Assembly: GCA_947494035.1 (NCBI GenBank)
Contig: CANLTN010000006.1
Location: forward strand, 62,001 to 126,000
DNA length: 64,000 nt
Reading direction: 5' to 3'
Source: Pseudovibrio sp947494035
GTDB taxonomy: Bacteria > Pseudomonadota > Alphaproteobacteria > Rhizobiales > Stappiaceae
Shown: piece by piece, positions 42,404-51,354 of the stretch
How positions within the stretch are numbered: the first letter of the stretch is position 1
How the letters are laid out: each line of letters begins with the position of its first letter
Notes under the pieces: model-generated
Told to the model about the DNA's origin: nothing
Database searches by the model: none
The model's input: the letters and a program-made list of their open reading frames with translations, nothing else
Made by a program: the position numbers and the translations under genes

Positions 42404-43834
42404 ATGAGCTACGGACTATATATAGGTAAAAACCTCACCGCAGATGGCAATGCATGGCTGGCCGGGTACGGAGACGAACCCTCAAGCCACTGGCTGGAGA
42501 TTGTGCCCCGTGCACGCCACAGTGCGGAAGAAACAATAACCGTCGGGGTGACCGAGCAAGCGGACCTTCCGGGGCGAAGATCACAAATCCCGCAGGCCAG
42601 CGTAACGCACCGAAATCTGCGCGTATGTTACTCAAGCTACAAGGGAATTCCCGCTCCCATAACGAACGGCGGCTTAAACGAATTTGGAGTTGCCGTACGA
42701 GACATCTGGTCGCCGTCCCGCCCAGAACTCGTCAGTTTAACCCCTAAAGACCAGAGTGGCCCGAACTACAGTGATTTTGCACGGCTGGTCATCGAACGGG
42801 CGACCACCGCTCGTGAGGGCGTGGAATTGATCGCAAAGCTGATCGCCCAATACGGCGAATGCAGCTACGGAGGCAACTCCCATATCATTGCCGATGCAAA
42901 CGAAGCATGGGTGATGGTCCAGTTTTCCGGTGGGCAAGGATTATGGGCAGCCGAGCGACTGGGCGCTGATAGTATTCGCGCTTCCAGACCCGGTTACATC
43001 TCTGAAATTCCGATCAACGAGCCGGATCATCCTGATTATCTTTATTCCGATAACCTCGTCAGCTTTGCAAAGAGCATGGGCTGGTACACAGAGGGCGTCT
43101 TCGATGCCAATGCTGTTTATGGCGATGGAAAAGGCCGTTGGGCAGGCGTGCAGTGGATAGAAGGCCAGATGGCTGAGCGCACTAATTCGGGGCAGAAAAT
43201 CGGCCTCAACGATATGGTTTTTGCATTGCGCACGCCAAAGCTGACGGGTGATAAGGCTGGCTACGGGCAGATTGTCCCGCTTGTTGAGCCTGCTCACAGT
43301 GATCTGCGCATGTTGTGGCACACGCCGATTGGCGCAATTGCAGCGCCGTTTTCGCCGGTTTTCATGGGCCAAACGGGCATCCCGCTTGAGTTTGGAAAGC
43401 ATCGTTACCTGACAACGGGAGAGGCGCACTGTTTTCTTGATGACCGCAAGATAGACGAGACGGAGTTGAACGCGCCTTCCACGGTCAGTCAATGGAATGA
43501 GACCTCGCGGTGTGCAGTGGCAGAATGTAAGCGGCTTTTATATCTGATGCTGCAAGATTCAAACCGCTTCTTGCCGGAGGTAACTGAAGCGTTTGAAAAC
43601 CATGAAGCCCGTGTCATCGCGCAGACAAACGACATGCGAAAAACCGCTGCGATCCTGCTCAGTCAGGATGAACAGGTTCTGGCGTCCAATCTCCTCACCT
43701 ATTTTAGTTCTCAGGAACTGCTGGCTGGTCTGGGCTTGGTTCAGGCGCTCAGTGCAGGGATTGAGCCACGGGCACGTATCTTTGGCAGGTCTGACAGCCA
43801 TGATGATGTGAAGAAGCACGACCAATTCTGGTGA
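42404..43834 (+). CDS. C69-family (acid-ceramidase-like) Ntn-hydrolase with Ser in place of Cys
   Basis: This protein of 476 residues starts at the ATG at 42404. The N-terminus MSYGLYIGKNLTADGNAWLA lines up with the start of C69 dipeptidases, where catalytic Cys begins the mature chain. Here Ser follows the initiator Met, so mature Ser1 could be the nucleophile. The body keeps family segments such as NGGLNEFGVAV, GGNSHIIADANEAW and the late WNETSRCAVAEC. The family cleaves dipeptides or other amides. The start at 42350 would bury the N-terminus and is less likely. Confidence 0.78.
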   Translation: MSYGLYIGKNLTADGNAWLAGYGDEPSSHWLEIVPRARHSAEETITVGVTEQADLPGRRSQIPQASVTHRNLRVCYSSYKGIPAPITNGGLNEFGVAVRDIWSPSRPELVSLTPKDQSGPNYSDFARLVIERATTAREGVELIAKLIAQYGECSYGGNSHIIADANEAWVMVQFSGGQGLWAAERLGADSIRASRPGYISEIPINEPDHPDYLYSDNLVSFAKSMGWYTEGVFDANAVYGDGKGRWAGVQWIEGQMAERTNSGQKIGLNDMVFALRTPKLTGDKAGYGQIVPLVEPAHSDLRMLWHTPIGAIAAPFSPVFMGQTGIPLEFGKHRYLTTGEAHCFLDDRKIDETELNAPSTVSQWNETSRCAVAECKRLLYLMLQDSNRFLPEVTEAFENHEARVIAQTNDMRKTAAILLSQDEQVLASNLLTYFSSQELLAGLGLVQALSAGIEPRARIFGRSDSHDDVKKHDQFW

Positions 43835-43864
43835 GTTACACAGATTCAACGGAGCCGTTGAAGC

Positions 43865-43896
43865 GGCCGCAGAACAGGTTTTAGAAATCTGCGGCC
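43865..43896. terminator. Hairpin between convergent C69 hydrolase and FAH genes
   Basis: GGCCGCAGA and TCTGCGGCC are perfect 9-bp arms with a 14-base loop, 30 bp after the hydrolase stop and 27 bp from the end of the convergent gene. The loop contains TTTT, but no T-run follows. Confidence 0.5.
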
Positions 43897-43922
43897 CTCT
43901 CAACACGGATTGTTCCGGCGGT

Positions 43923-44609
43923 TTAGGTCACGTTGACCTGCATTGATCCGAGGCCCTCGATGGACATTTCCATAATGTCCCCTTTTTGGATAGGGCCAAC
44001 TCCGGCCGGAGTGCCAGAGAGAATTACATCGCCAGGGGCCAATTCAAAGTATTCAGAAAGGTAAGAAATAATCTCAGGTACTTTCCAAGTCATTTGATTA
44101 AGATCGCCTTCCTGCTTGATTTCTCCATTAACCTTTAGAGCGATACGACCTTGATCCAGATTGCCGGTTTCACTGATCGGGTGGATAGGCCCAACCGGAG
44201 CTGATCGTTCAAAAGCCTTGGCGATTTCCCAAGAACGCCCCATCTTTTTTGCAGTAGCTTGCAAATCGCGCCGAGTCATATCCAATGATAATGCATACCC
44301 ATAGACATGCTCCATGGCTTTATCTGGCGAGATGTTACTTCCCCCCTTATGCAACATCACCGCCAGTTCAATTTCATAATGAACATCGGAGGAGTTCGGT
44401 GGATACGGGAATTGCCCCGAGGGATCCAGATTGTTGGGATTCTTTTGAAAGAAAAATGGCGGTTCCTGATTTGGATCGTGACCCATTTCGATGGCGTGAG
44501 CGGCGTAATTTCGCCCAATGCAGTATACTCGGTGGACAGGGAAGGCAGCATCATTGCCAACGATAGGTAAACTAACAATCTGTGGCGCTTCAATTACATA
44601 TTCGAGCAT
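43923..44609 (-). CDS. Fumarylacetoacetate-hydrolase-family protein
   Basis: This protein of 228 residues has the FAH-domain signature: GRNYAAHAIEMG near 33-44, EIELAVMLHKGG with the Glu metal ligands, and the late LSGTPAGVGPIQKGD. Single-domain members are fumarylpyruvate hydrolases, oxaloacetate decarboxylases or 5-oxopent-3-ene decarboxylases. A GGGAGGA ribosome site precedes the ATG. It is divergent from a FadR-type regulator and shares a promoter region with three ATTGGTTG-type repeats. Confidence 0.88.
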   Translation of the reverse strand: MLEYVIEAPQIVSLPIVGNDAAFPVHRVYCIGRNYAAHAIEMGHDPNQEPPFFFQKNPNNLDPSGQFPYPPNSSDVHYEIELAVMLHKGGSNISPDKAMEHVYGYALSLDMTRRDLQATAKKMGRSWEIAKAFERSAPVGPIHPISETGNLDQGRIALKVNGEIKQEGDLNQMTWKVPEIISYLSEYFELAPGDVILSGTPAGVGPIQKGDIMEMSIEGLGSMQVNVT

Positions 44610-44620
44610 TTTATCCTCCC

Positions 44621-44679
44621 ATTGGTTGCGATTTTTAGATTAATGCCAACAACCAATTTTTATGTCAATCTCAACCAAT
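44621..44679. promoter_or_regulatory. Repeated ATTGGTTG/CAACCAAT sites in divergent promoter
   Basis: ATTGGTTG at 44621-44628, and CAACCAAT at 44650-44657 and 44672-44679, all lie between the FAH gene and its divergent GntR regulator. The first pairs with either of the others as an inverted repeat. They are probable operators for the GntR protein. Confidence 0.55.
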
Positions 44680-44785
44680 CTAAAATATTATGGGTTTTTC
44701 TGTTGCTAGCTTCTCATTGATCGGATTAATCTGTGAAAATACGAGTATTGGGCAGCCAATATCGCTAATTGATCGAGAATTGGGT

Positions 44786-45466
44786 ATGTTTATGCACTCC
44801 GCAGAAAAGAACGGGCTGGAAAGGCTCAAAGAGTTTATTGCAAACGGCAATTTTGGGCCGGGTGATAGGCTGCCAGCAGAGAGGGAGTTGACTGATGCTC
44901 TTGGAATGAAGCGCAACTCTTTAAGACGGGCGTTGGATGTGCTGGAGCGACAAGGGGTTATCTGGAGGCATGTTGGCAAGGGGACGTTTCTGGCTGAAGA
45001 ACGGCGGGATGAACCGACGAATTGGATTAGTGAAGTTAGCGGTCAACTGACGCCAGTTAAAATGATGCGTGCTCGTTTGAGCATTGAGCCAGCAATTGCG
45101 CGCGAAGCGGCGATCAACGCATCGGGAGTTGCGGTAGCTAATATTAAAGCGGCGAGCGAGGGAGCCGAAAACGCGCCAGACTGGAGCAGCTATGAAGACT
45201 TCGACGATAGGTTTCACAGAACCATTGCCGTGGCTACGGATAATCCACTGTTGGTTGCGTTGTATGATCAATTAAATAATGTTCAGCGCACCGTGGCGTG
45301 GGCAACGGTCGTTAGGGAGACCATCGGTCCTGCACACTCCCATCCCAGCTTCGCCGAGCATCGGGAAATTTTGGCAGCCATAGAGAGCCGGGATGCCAAT
45401 CGGGCTCACGAGGCAATGCGCAAACATATTGTTTCGGTTGCCGCAAGATTGTTTGGAGAGAGCTGA
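44786..45466 (+). CDS. GntR family regulator, FadR/FCD subfamily
   Basis: This regulator of about 226 residues starts at the ATG at 44786 (or 44792). The winged helix is at about 8-75 (FGPGDRLPAERELTDALGMK, RNSLRRALDVLERQGV). An FCD domain follows, with FHRTIAVATDNPLLVALYDQ and HAEHREI-like histidine positions in SFAEHREILAAI. It is divergent from the FAH-family gene and three matching short repeats lie between them. It probably represses that gene in the absence of an organic-acid ligand. Confidence 0.88.
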   Translation: MFMHSAEKNGLERLKEFIANGNFGPGDRLPAERELTDALGMKRNSLRRALDVLERQGVIWRHVGKGTFLAEERRDEPTNWISEVSGQLTPVKMMRARLSIEPAIAREAAINASGVAVANIKAASEGAENAPDWSSYEDFDDRFHRTIAVATDNPLLVALYDQLNNVQRTVAWATVVRETIGPAHSHPSFAEHREILAAIESRDANRAHEAMRKHIVSVAARLFGES

Positions 45467-45673
45467 AAGTCGGGGCGCAGAAGAGAACAATAAATGCGTT
45501 GCATCAGAGCGCCTCATGACACATGTGAAGCATTGTAATCGTGGTTTAGAGCACTCCTTAGAATAACTTTTCTCTTTCGCAAACTATTGAAGCCTCAATT
45601 ACCGTGAGTGTGAGCGGCGTTTCGGATTAGTATTTATGCAAAATACAAACCTCATAAAAGAGATGACTGGTAT

Positions 45674-46423
45674 ATGCGTGCACTGATCCTTGCGACTGTA
45701 TTATTTGCTGCTGCTTCAGCAGATGCGGCAACCCTCACTGTAGGAACCACAGGAACGGTCTATCCCATGACGTTCACAAGAAACGATGAGCTTCAAGGGT
45801 TTGATATTGATGTAATAAACGCGATTGCGGACGTGACTGGTGATGACGTTGAGTTTGTTACAATGTCGCTCTCTAGCCTCATAGGCGCATTGGACGCAAA
45901 AAAGGTCCAGACAATTGCAAATCAAATAACAATTACGCCCGCGCGGGCAGATAGATATCTATTTTCCGAACCCTATGTGATCGATGGGGCGCAAGTTGTC
46001 ATTCGCGCTGGAAATGAAAATGAGATCAATGGCGTGGAGGACCTTAGGGGGCGTAGCGTCGGTGTTATTCTCGGTTCTAATTTTGAAGCTTTGCTAAGAC
46101 AGCTCGATTATGCGGATGAAATTGATATTCGAACTTACGACACAAATATTCTCGAGCAAGAAACTGTTATGGGTCGGATCGATGCCTATGTTCGGGATCA
46201 GATGAGTGCCATACAAGTCATTGATGAAGTAAAGCTGCCACTTAAACTGGCTGGAAAGCCGTTTGCGCCGATGTATAACGGTTTCCCCTTTACTGAAGAC
46301 GCTGAAGGCGAAGCCTTGCGCGTGAAATTTGACGATGCTTTGAAGGTATTACGCGACAATGGCAAACTGGCAGAAATATCCGAGAAATGGTTCGAGCGGG
46401 ACGTAACGAGCGAGAATCCTTGA
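45674..46423 (+). CDS. Amino-acid-type periplasmic binding protein (family 3)
   Basis: This protein of 249 residues has an N-terminal signal peptide (MRALILATVLFAAASADAA). It has the two-lobe SBP family 3 fold: ELQGFDIDVINAIAD with the ligand-binding pattern, and ITITPARADRYLFSEPYVI. It should bind a small polar molecule in the periplasm. No permease or ATPase gene follows on either strand, so it must use another transporter or act as a sensor. Its codon use is AT-rich. A strong hairpin lies 70 bp downstream. Confidence 0.88.
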   Translation: MRALILATVLFAAASADAATLTVGTTGTVYPMTFTRNDELQGFDIDVINAIADVTGDDVEFVTMSLSSLIGALDAKKVQTIANQITITPARADRYLFSEPYVIDGAQVVIRAGNENEINGVEDLRGRSVGVILGSNFEALLRQLDYADEIDIRTYDTNILEQETVMGRIDAYVRDQMSAIQVIDEVKLPLKLAGKPFAPMYNGFPFTEDAEGEALRVKFDDALKVLRDNGKLAEISEKWFERDVTSENP

Positions 46424-46494
46424 TTCAAAAGCCCAAGCAGTAACTTCCCAACGGAAGCTCCAAAAAATAGCGTGCCAAGCACTATCACAGTGCA

Positions 46495-46532
46495 GAGCAC
46501 AGGTTCCGGCCATTGAGCCGGAGCCTGTGCTC
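46495..46532. terminator. Strong inverted repeat downstream of the binding-protein gene
   Basis: GAGCACAGGTTCCGGC pairs with GCCGGAGCCTGTGCTC over 16 bp with one wobble and a 6-base loop. It has no T-run after it. It could end the transcript or protect it from exonuclease. Confidence 0.5.
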
Positions 46533-46710
46533 ACTGCGTTCTTATCGGCAAATCGCTGAAAGAGCGCTCTCCTAAAAATATATTCCTGAAAATACTATTA
46601 TGTAGTCGTCTTGTAGATTATTCTTCTGTCTAAGGCCCTAATTGCGCGAAGCGCTTTTATGCACTATGCGCATGAGCGCGCGCATCTTTGGCTTTTGGGG
46701 GGAGAGAACC

Positions 46711-47379
46711 ATGACAACTGCTGCTACCAACTGGATTGACCGATTTCAGGGTCTGTCCTCTCTGGAACCGCACATCAGAGACATTCTGGTCAATCGTAGC
46801 AGTATTGTTTCTGTGCCAGCCAAAACCGTTATTTTTGGTCCCGGTAAAGCACCGGAAAACCTGCTTCTTTTGCTCTCCGGCTCCGTTCGGGTGCAGCAGC
46901 TTTCGGAAGGCGGGCGCGAGATTATTCTTTACCGCGTACATGCCGGTGAAAGCTGCGTGCTGACAACGGCCTGCCTGCTGGCCTATGAGGATTACTCTGC
47001 TGAAGGCATTGCCGAGACGGACGTGCAGGCGGTCGCTATTCCCCGTGCGGTGTTTGACGACCTGATCGCGCAGTCCGAGACCTTCCGCCGTTTCGTGTTC
47101 TCCGCCTATTCCAAGCGCATCACCGATCTGTTTCTGGTGATTGAGGAAATCGCGTTCCAGCGCATGGACATCCGCCTGGCGCAAAAACTGCTGGAGCTTG
47201 CAGGCAGTGGCGCGCATGTGGCCTCCACCCACCAGCAAATGGCAGCAGAACTGGGCACAGCCCGCGAGGTCATCTCCCGCCAGCTGCGCGAATTCCAACG
47301 CCGCGACTGGATCACGCAATCCCGCGGCACCATCGAAATCATCGACCGAGCCGGACTGGAAACACTGGCGAAAGCCTGA
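46711..47379 (+). CDS. Crp/Fnr family regulator with a Cys pair
   Basis: This protein of 222 residues starts at the ATG at 46711, behind GGGGAGAG. It has a cNMP-type beta-barrel domain, a dimer helix (FRRFVFSAYSKRITDLFL) and a C-terminal HTH (MAAELGTAREVISRQLREF). It lacks the N-terminal Cys cluster of FNR. Cys 82 and Cys 88 in ESCVLTTACLL form a C-x5-C pair that could act as a thiol switch. It precedes the DUF2892, persulfide-dioxygenase and SulP genes. It is a likely sulfide or persulfide-responsive activator of these. Confidence 0.86.
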   Translation: MTTAATNWIDRFQGLSSLEPHIRDILVNRSSIVSVPAKTVIFGPGKAPENLLLLLSGSVRVQQLSEGGREIILYRVHAGESCVLTTACLLAYEDYSAEGIAETDVQAVAIPRAVFDDLIAQSETFRRFVFSAYSKRITDLFLVIEEIAFQRMDIRLAQKLLELAGSGAHVASTHQQMAAELGTAREVISRQLREFQRRDWITQSRGTIEIIDRAGLETLAKA

Positions 47380-47602
47380 TGGGGGGCGGGCATTCCCTGC
47401 GCGCAGAAAATTGAGCCTTAGAAACCTACGGATTGTTCTGGAACGGCGGGCTGGCATTATGGCAACACGGTATTTTGTTTTGTTTTTTGAGGAGCTTCAG
47501 AGAAAAAGTACGCTTTGGGGGGAGTTTGGTGACTTGGTCACTGAAGTGCTTGGGAAGACTCGTTATCCGTTAGGCTACTTAAGTGGTTTGGAGGACGAGA
47601 CT

Positions 47603-47782
47603 ATGACGGCTAACATTGGAACACTTGATCGCATTCTTCGTTTTGTTATCGGCGCTGTGCTGTTTGCGCAGCCGCTTTTCTTTTACGGTGCCCTGCTTAT
47701 TGGCACTGCCATGCTGCAGGTCTCGGTTACACGGACTTGTCCGTTCTACTCCATCTTCGGAATCAAAACCTGCCGTCTTTAG
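47603..47782 (+). CDS. DUF2892 (YgaP-like) small membrane protein
   Basis: This protein of 59 residues has two hydrophobic helices (ILRFVIGAVLFAQPLFF; GALLIGTAMLQVSV) and the end TRTCPFYSIFGIKTC with two Cys. This is the inner-membrane domain found on YgaP rhodaneses. It is encoded here without a rhodanese domain. It begins with the typical MTANIGTLDRI. It sits between the regulator and the persulfide dioxygenase and probably handles sulfur compounds at the membrane. Confidence 0.87.
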   Translation: MTANIGTLDRILRFVIGAVLFAQPLFFYGALLIGTAMLQVSVTRTCPFYSIFGIKTCRL

Positions 47783-47930
47783 CCAGTTGCCGGGCTCAAA
47801 AACCGGCTTCTGGCAAACACGACAAGAATACAACGAGTGCACAGCTGTGCTGGTGGTTGAAACCTGAAAACGAAACAAGTGCACGCTCCATTGACCGCCA
47901 CTGTGCGCACACTAACTTATTGAGGGACCT

Positions 47931-48815
47931 ATGACTAATTATCACGTGGACATGGCAGTCCAACCTCAGGTCAAGGCGTTCTTTGACCCGGCCACCAACA
48001 CAATCAGTTATGTGGTGAAAGACCCTGCCTCATCTTCTGCTGCCATCGTGGATTCCGTTATGGACATCAACTATGCAGCGGGCCGTATCTCCTATGAAAA
48101 TGCAGATGAGATCATCAAGTACGTGCAGGATAATAACCTGACAGTCGAGTGGCTGATCGAGACCCACGTTCATGCTGATCACCTGTCCGCCGCGCCGTAT
48201 CTTCAGCTGAAGCTGGGCGGTAAGATTGGCATTGGTGAGCACATCACCACAGTGCAGGACACGTTTGGCAAAGTGTTCAACGAAGGCACTGAATTCCAGC
48301 GCGACGGTAGTCAGTTTGACCGTCTGTTTAAGGATGGCGATACTTATCAGATCGGCAGTATGCCAGCGTTTGCAATTCATACACCGGGCCATACACCGGC
48401 TTGCATGACTCATGTGATTGGCAACGCAGCCTTTGTTGGCGACACCCTGTTTATGCCGGATAGCGGCTCTGCCCGTGCGGATTTCCCCGGCGGCGATGCA
48501 GCGATACTGTACGACAGCATCCAGAAAGTGCTGGCCCTGCCGGACGAGATGCGCCTGTTCATGTGCCACGACTACGGTCCCAATGGCCGCGACATTGAGT
48601 GGGAAACCAGTGTTGGCGCGGAAAAGAAACACAACATCCATGTGGGCAACGGCCACACCCGCGAGGACTTCATCAAGTTCCGTACCGAACGCGATGCGCA
48701 GCTGGATGTGCCCAAACTAATTATTCCGTCCTTGCAGGTCAACATGCGTGCAGGCGAAGTGCCAACGGATGAGGATGGTGTGCCCATGCTTAAAGTCCCT
48801 GTCAACGCCCTGTGA
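47931..48815 (+). CDS. Persulfide dioxygenase-like MBL-fold enzyme (ETHE1 family)
   Basis: This protein of 294 residues has the metallo-beta-lactamase motif THVHADH with H79, H81, D83 and H84, and later HTPGHTPACM and the GDTLFMPDSGSAR aspartate. Single-iron ETHE1-type enzymes oxidise glutathione persulfide to sulfite. The length and the late MCHDYGPNGRDIEWET segment match the bacterial Blh/PDO group. It follows the DUF2892 gene and precedes the SulP transporter. Sulfide detoxification is the inferred role. Confidence 0.9.
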   Translation: MTNYHVDMAVQPQVKAFFDPATNTISYVVKDPASSSAAIVDSVMDINYAAGRISYENADEIIKYVQDNNLTVEWLIETHVHADHLSAAPYLQLKLGGKIGIGEHITTVQDTFGKVFNEGTEFQRDGSQFDRLFKDGDTYQIGSMPAFAIHTPGHTPACMTHVIGNAAFVGDTLFMPDSGSARADFPGGDAAILYDSIQKVLALPDEMRLFMCHDYGPNGRDIEWETSVGAEKKHNIHVGNGHTREDFIKFRTERDAQLDVPKLIIPSLQVNMRAGEVPTDEDGVPMLKVPVNAL

Positions 48816-48960
48816 ACGGGTGAGGTGAGGGGGCTACTCACCGAACGAAATCAAGGAGCGCATCGCGTGTTGTGATGCGCCCGCGACGATTGCTGAAGCA
48901 CAACAGAAATACCGGGAAGACCACTTCACCGGATTAATCAAAGCAGTTTGAAGGCAGACC

Positions 48961-50709
48961 ATGTTCTCCTCAGCCTTACGGCGATACCTGCCCGTTCTTG
49001 ATTGGGGCAGAACCTATAATAAAGCCAGTTTTTCCAATGACATGATCGCGGCGGTGATTGTGACGATCATGCTGATCCCTCAATCTCTTGCCTACGCTTT
49101 GCTGGCAGGTTTGCCGCCGGAAGCCGGACTTTACGCCTCTATTCTTCCCATTATGCTCTATGCCATCTTCGGCACCAGCCGTGCGCTGGCCGTTGGTCCG
49201 GTAGCTGTTGTGTCTCTGATGACGGCGGCGGCCATCGGGCAGGTGGCAGAAGCGGGAACGGCGGGCTACGCCATTGCGGCGCTCACCCTTGCCATGCTCT
49301 CCGGCGGTATTTTGCTGCTGATGGGCGTGTTCAAGCTTGGTTTTCTGGCCAACTTCCTGTCTCACCCTGTCATCGCTGGTTTCATCACCGCTTCCGGGAT
49401 CCTCATCGCCAGCAGCCAGCTCAAGCACATTCTGGGTGTGGATGCCTCCGGGCATACTCTGGTGGAGATCGTGGTTTCTATCTGGCAGCGGCTTGGTGAT
49501 GTTAATCCGGCAACGTTCGTGATCGGGGTTTCCGCTACGCTGTTCCTGTTCTGGGTGCGCAAGGGCATGAAGTCTATGCTGCTTGCTATGGGCCTGAAGC
49601 CACGTCTGGCTGATGTGCTCACCAAAGCAGGTCCGGTTGCTGCGGTTGTGGTGACAACGGCTGTGGTGTGGCTTTTCGGGTTGCAGCAGGCGGGCGTCAG
49701 TATTGTTGGCGCGGTCCCGCAGAGCCTGCCGCCGCTCAGTCTGCCAAGCTTTTCTGCTGAGCTGATCGGTGCTCTGTTTGTGCCTGCGCTGCTTATCTCC
49801 ATCATCGGCTTTGTGGAATCCGTTTCCGTGGCGCAGACACTGGCCGCCAAAAAGCGGCAGCGCATCGATCCAGATCAGGAGCTGATCGGCCTTGGCGCTG
49901 CCAACATGGGCGCGGCATTTACCGGCGGTTATCCGGTCACCGGTGGCTTTGCCCGCTCCGTGGTCAACTATGATGCCGGCGCAGAAACCCCAGCTGCCGG
50001 TGCTTATACGGCGGTTGGGCTGGCGATTGCCGCAGTCTCGTTAACGCCGCTAATCTTCTTTTTGCCCAAGGCGACGCTAGCTGCAACGATCATTGTAGCG
50101 GTGCTGTCTCTCGTGGACTTCAGCATCCTCAAGCACAGCTGGAGCTACTCCAAGCCTGACTTTGCAGCAGTAACGGCCACCATTTTGCTGACCCTCGGGC
50201 TGGGCGTGGAAACGGGTGTCTCTGCTGGCGTTATCCTGTCCATCCTGCTTCACCTATACAAGACCTCACGGCCTCATATTGCCGAGGTTGGTCTTGTGCC
50301 GGGCACCGAGCACTTCCGCAATATCAACCGGCATGACGTGCTGACCAGCCCCGAGCTGCTGACCATCCGCATTGATGAAAGCCTCTACTTCGCCAACGCC
50401 CGCTTTCTGGAAGACTATATATATGAGCGGGCAGCAGATGATGAAGAGCTGAAGCACGTGGTGCTGCTATGTTCTGCGGTCAACGAGGTGGACCTGAGCG
50501 CCCTGGACACGCTGCAAGTCATCAACCACCGCCTCAAGGATGCGGGCATCAAGCTGCACCTTTCCGAGGTGAAAGGCCCTGTTATGGACCGCCTGCAACG
50601 CTCCCACTTCCTTGACGAGCTATCGGGCAAGGTTTTCCTCTCCCAATATCAGGCACAGGAAGAACTCGCCTCCGTCTGCACCCGCCAAACCACTAAGGCT
50701 CCTGCCTGA
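48961..50709 (+). CDS. SulP family anion transporter with STAS domain
   Basis: This membrane protein of 582 residues has about 12 helices, including the SulP signature PEAGLYASILPIMLYAIFGT near the start. A cytoplasmic STAS domain lies at about 460-565 (LLCSAVNEVDLSALDTLQVI). It may import sulfate or export sulfite/sulfate made by the neighbouring persulfide dioxygenase; direction is not evident. It is on the same strand as the regulator and dioxygenase, 146 bp after the latter. A strong terminator follows. Confidence 0.9.
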   Translation: MFSSALRRYLPVLDWGRTYNKASFSNDMIAAVIVTIMLIPQSLAYALLAGLPPEAGLYASILPIMLYAIFGTSRALAVGPVAVVSLMTAAAIGQVAEAGTAGYAIAALTLAMLSGGILLLMGVFKLGFLANFLSHPVIAGFITASGILIASSQLKHILGVDASGHTLVEIVVSIWQRLGDVNPATFVIGVSATLFLFWVRKGMKSMLLAMGLKPRLADVLTKAGPVAAVVVTTAVVWLFGLQQAGVSIVGAVPQSLPPLSLPSFSAELIGALFVPALLISIIGFVESVSVAQTLAAKKRQRIDPDQELIGLGAANMGAAFTGGYPVTGGFARSVVNYDAGAETPAAGAYTAVGLAIAAVSLTPLIFFLPKATLAATIIVAVLSLVDFSILKHSWSYSKPDFAAVTATILLTLGLGVETGVSAGVILSILLHLYKTSRPHIAEVGLVPGTEHFRNINRHDVLTSPELLTIRIDESLYFANARFLEDYIYERAADDEELKHVVLLCSAVNEVDLSALDTLQVINHRLKDAGIKLHLSEVKGPVMDRLQRSHFLDELSGKVFLSQYQAQEELASVCTRQTTKAPA

Positions 50710-50740
50710 TTTGCCCCGCAAAAAACAGGCAGAGCTTAGA

Positions 50741-50768
50741 AACCCCGTGGAGCCCCTCCACGGGGTTT
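50741..50768 (+). terminator. Rho-independent terminator after the SulP gene
   Basis: AACCCCGTGGAG and CTCCACGGGGTT are perfect 12-bp arms with a 3-base loop followed by TTGTGG. The hairpin lies 32 bp after the SulP stop codon. Confidence 0.88.
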
Positions 50769-51354
50769 TGTGGTTCTGATGGAGTACCTCAGAGCGGGTG
50801 TTGGAGCGGCGGTGCGGGAGACGGGGTGGCGCATGTGTTGCACGCATACTCCTGCGGTAAGACGTTGGGTTTGGGGTGATTTGGGGGAAAAGAGGGGCGT
50901 TGGGACTAGGAAAAAGGGCGCAATTTTAAAAAAATCCCCAGAGATCAAGAGAGTTGCAAGGTTTGTGAACTTCTCTCTAGGGGAGTAGTTACAGCATGGG
51001 CTCTTCGGTGACGTCGGGTACCTGCGTTAGTAAGTGATTTTGCGGAAGTCGTCATTTAAGCGATTGTAAAGTTTAGATATATCCGCATCAAGGCTATCTG
51101 TAAAACGATCTGCACTATCAATCTTAAAAGCGTTTCCTACCTCTGATCAGAGCCTTATATTAGGCATGTAGAATATTTAATTATATTGAGCTAAGTCCAA
51201 TAAAAATGATCTTCTAATTCTAAATTGATTGCACTCAATTTGTAGTGATCGGATTTGCTCTAGGTTCCGTCGCGTACGAGCAGGCACGTATAACGTCGCG
51301 TCGTCTGCTCCAAGCAATAGCCGCCCGATGCGGCTGTTAGACCGGAGTACGCAC
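50769..51354. other. Spacer and nap promoter region
   Basis: This stretch of about 590 bp has no supported gene. Its last third contains an FNR-type box and a plausible -10, both listed separately. Its middle is AT-rich. Confidence 0.5.
51225..51238 (+). promoter_or_regulatory. FNR/Dnr-type box upstream of napE
   Basis: TTGATTGCACTCAA matches TTGAT-N4-ATCAA with one mismatch in the right arm. Its centre is 51231.5. If activation follows class II spacing (-41.5), a -10 at 51261-51266 (TAGGTT) and a start near 51273 fit, about 80 bp before the napE ATG. This predicts induction under low oxygen. Confidence 0.65.

Noticed and set aside
48835..48957. Short open stretch between persulfide dioxygenase and SulP genes with a protein-like reading frame of about 35 codons
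   Set aside because: The frame has no start codon after the upstream stop and no family match. A small hairpin (48858-48880) explains part of its base pattern.
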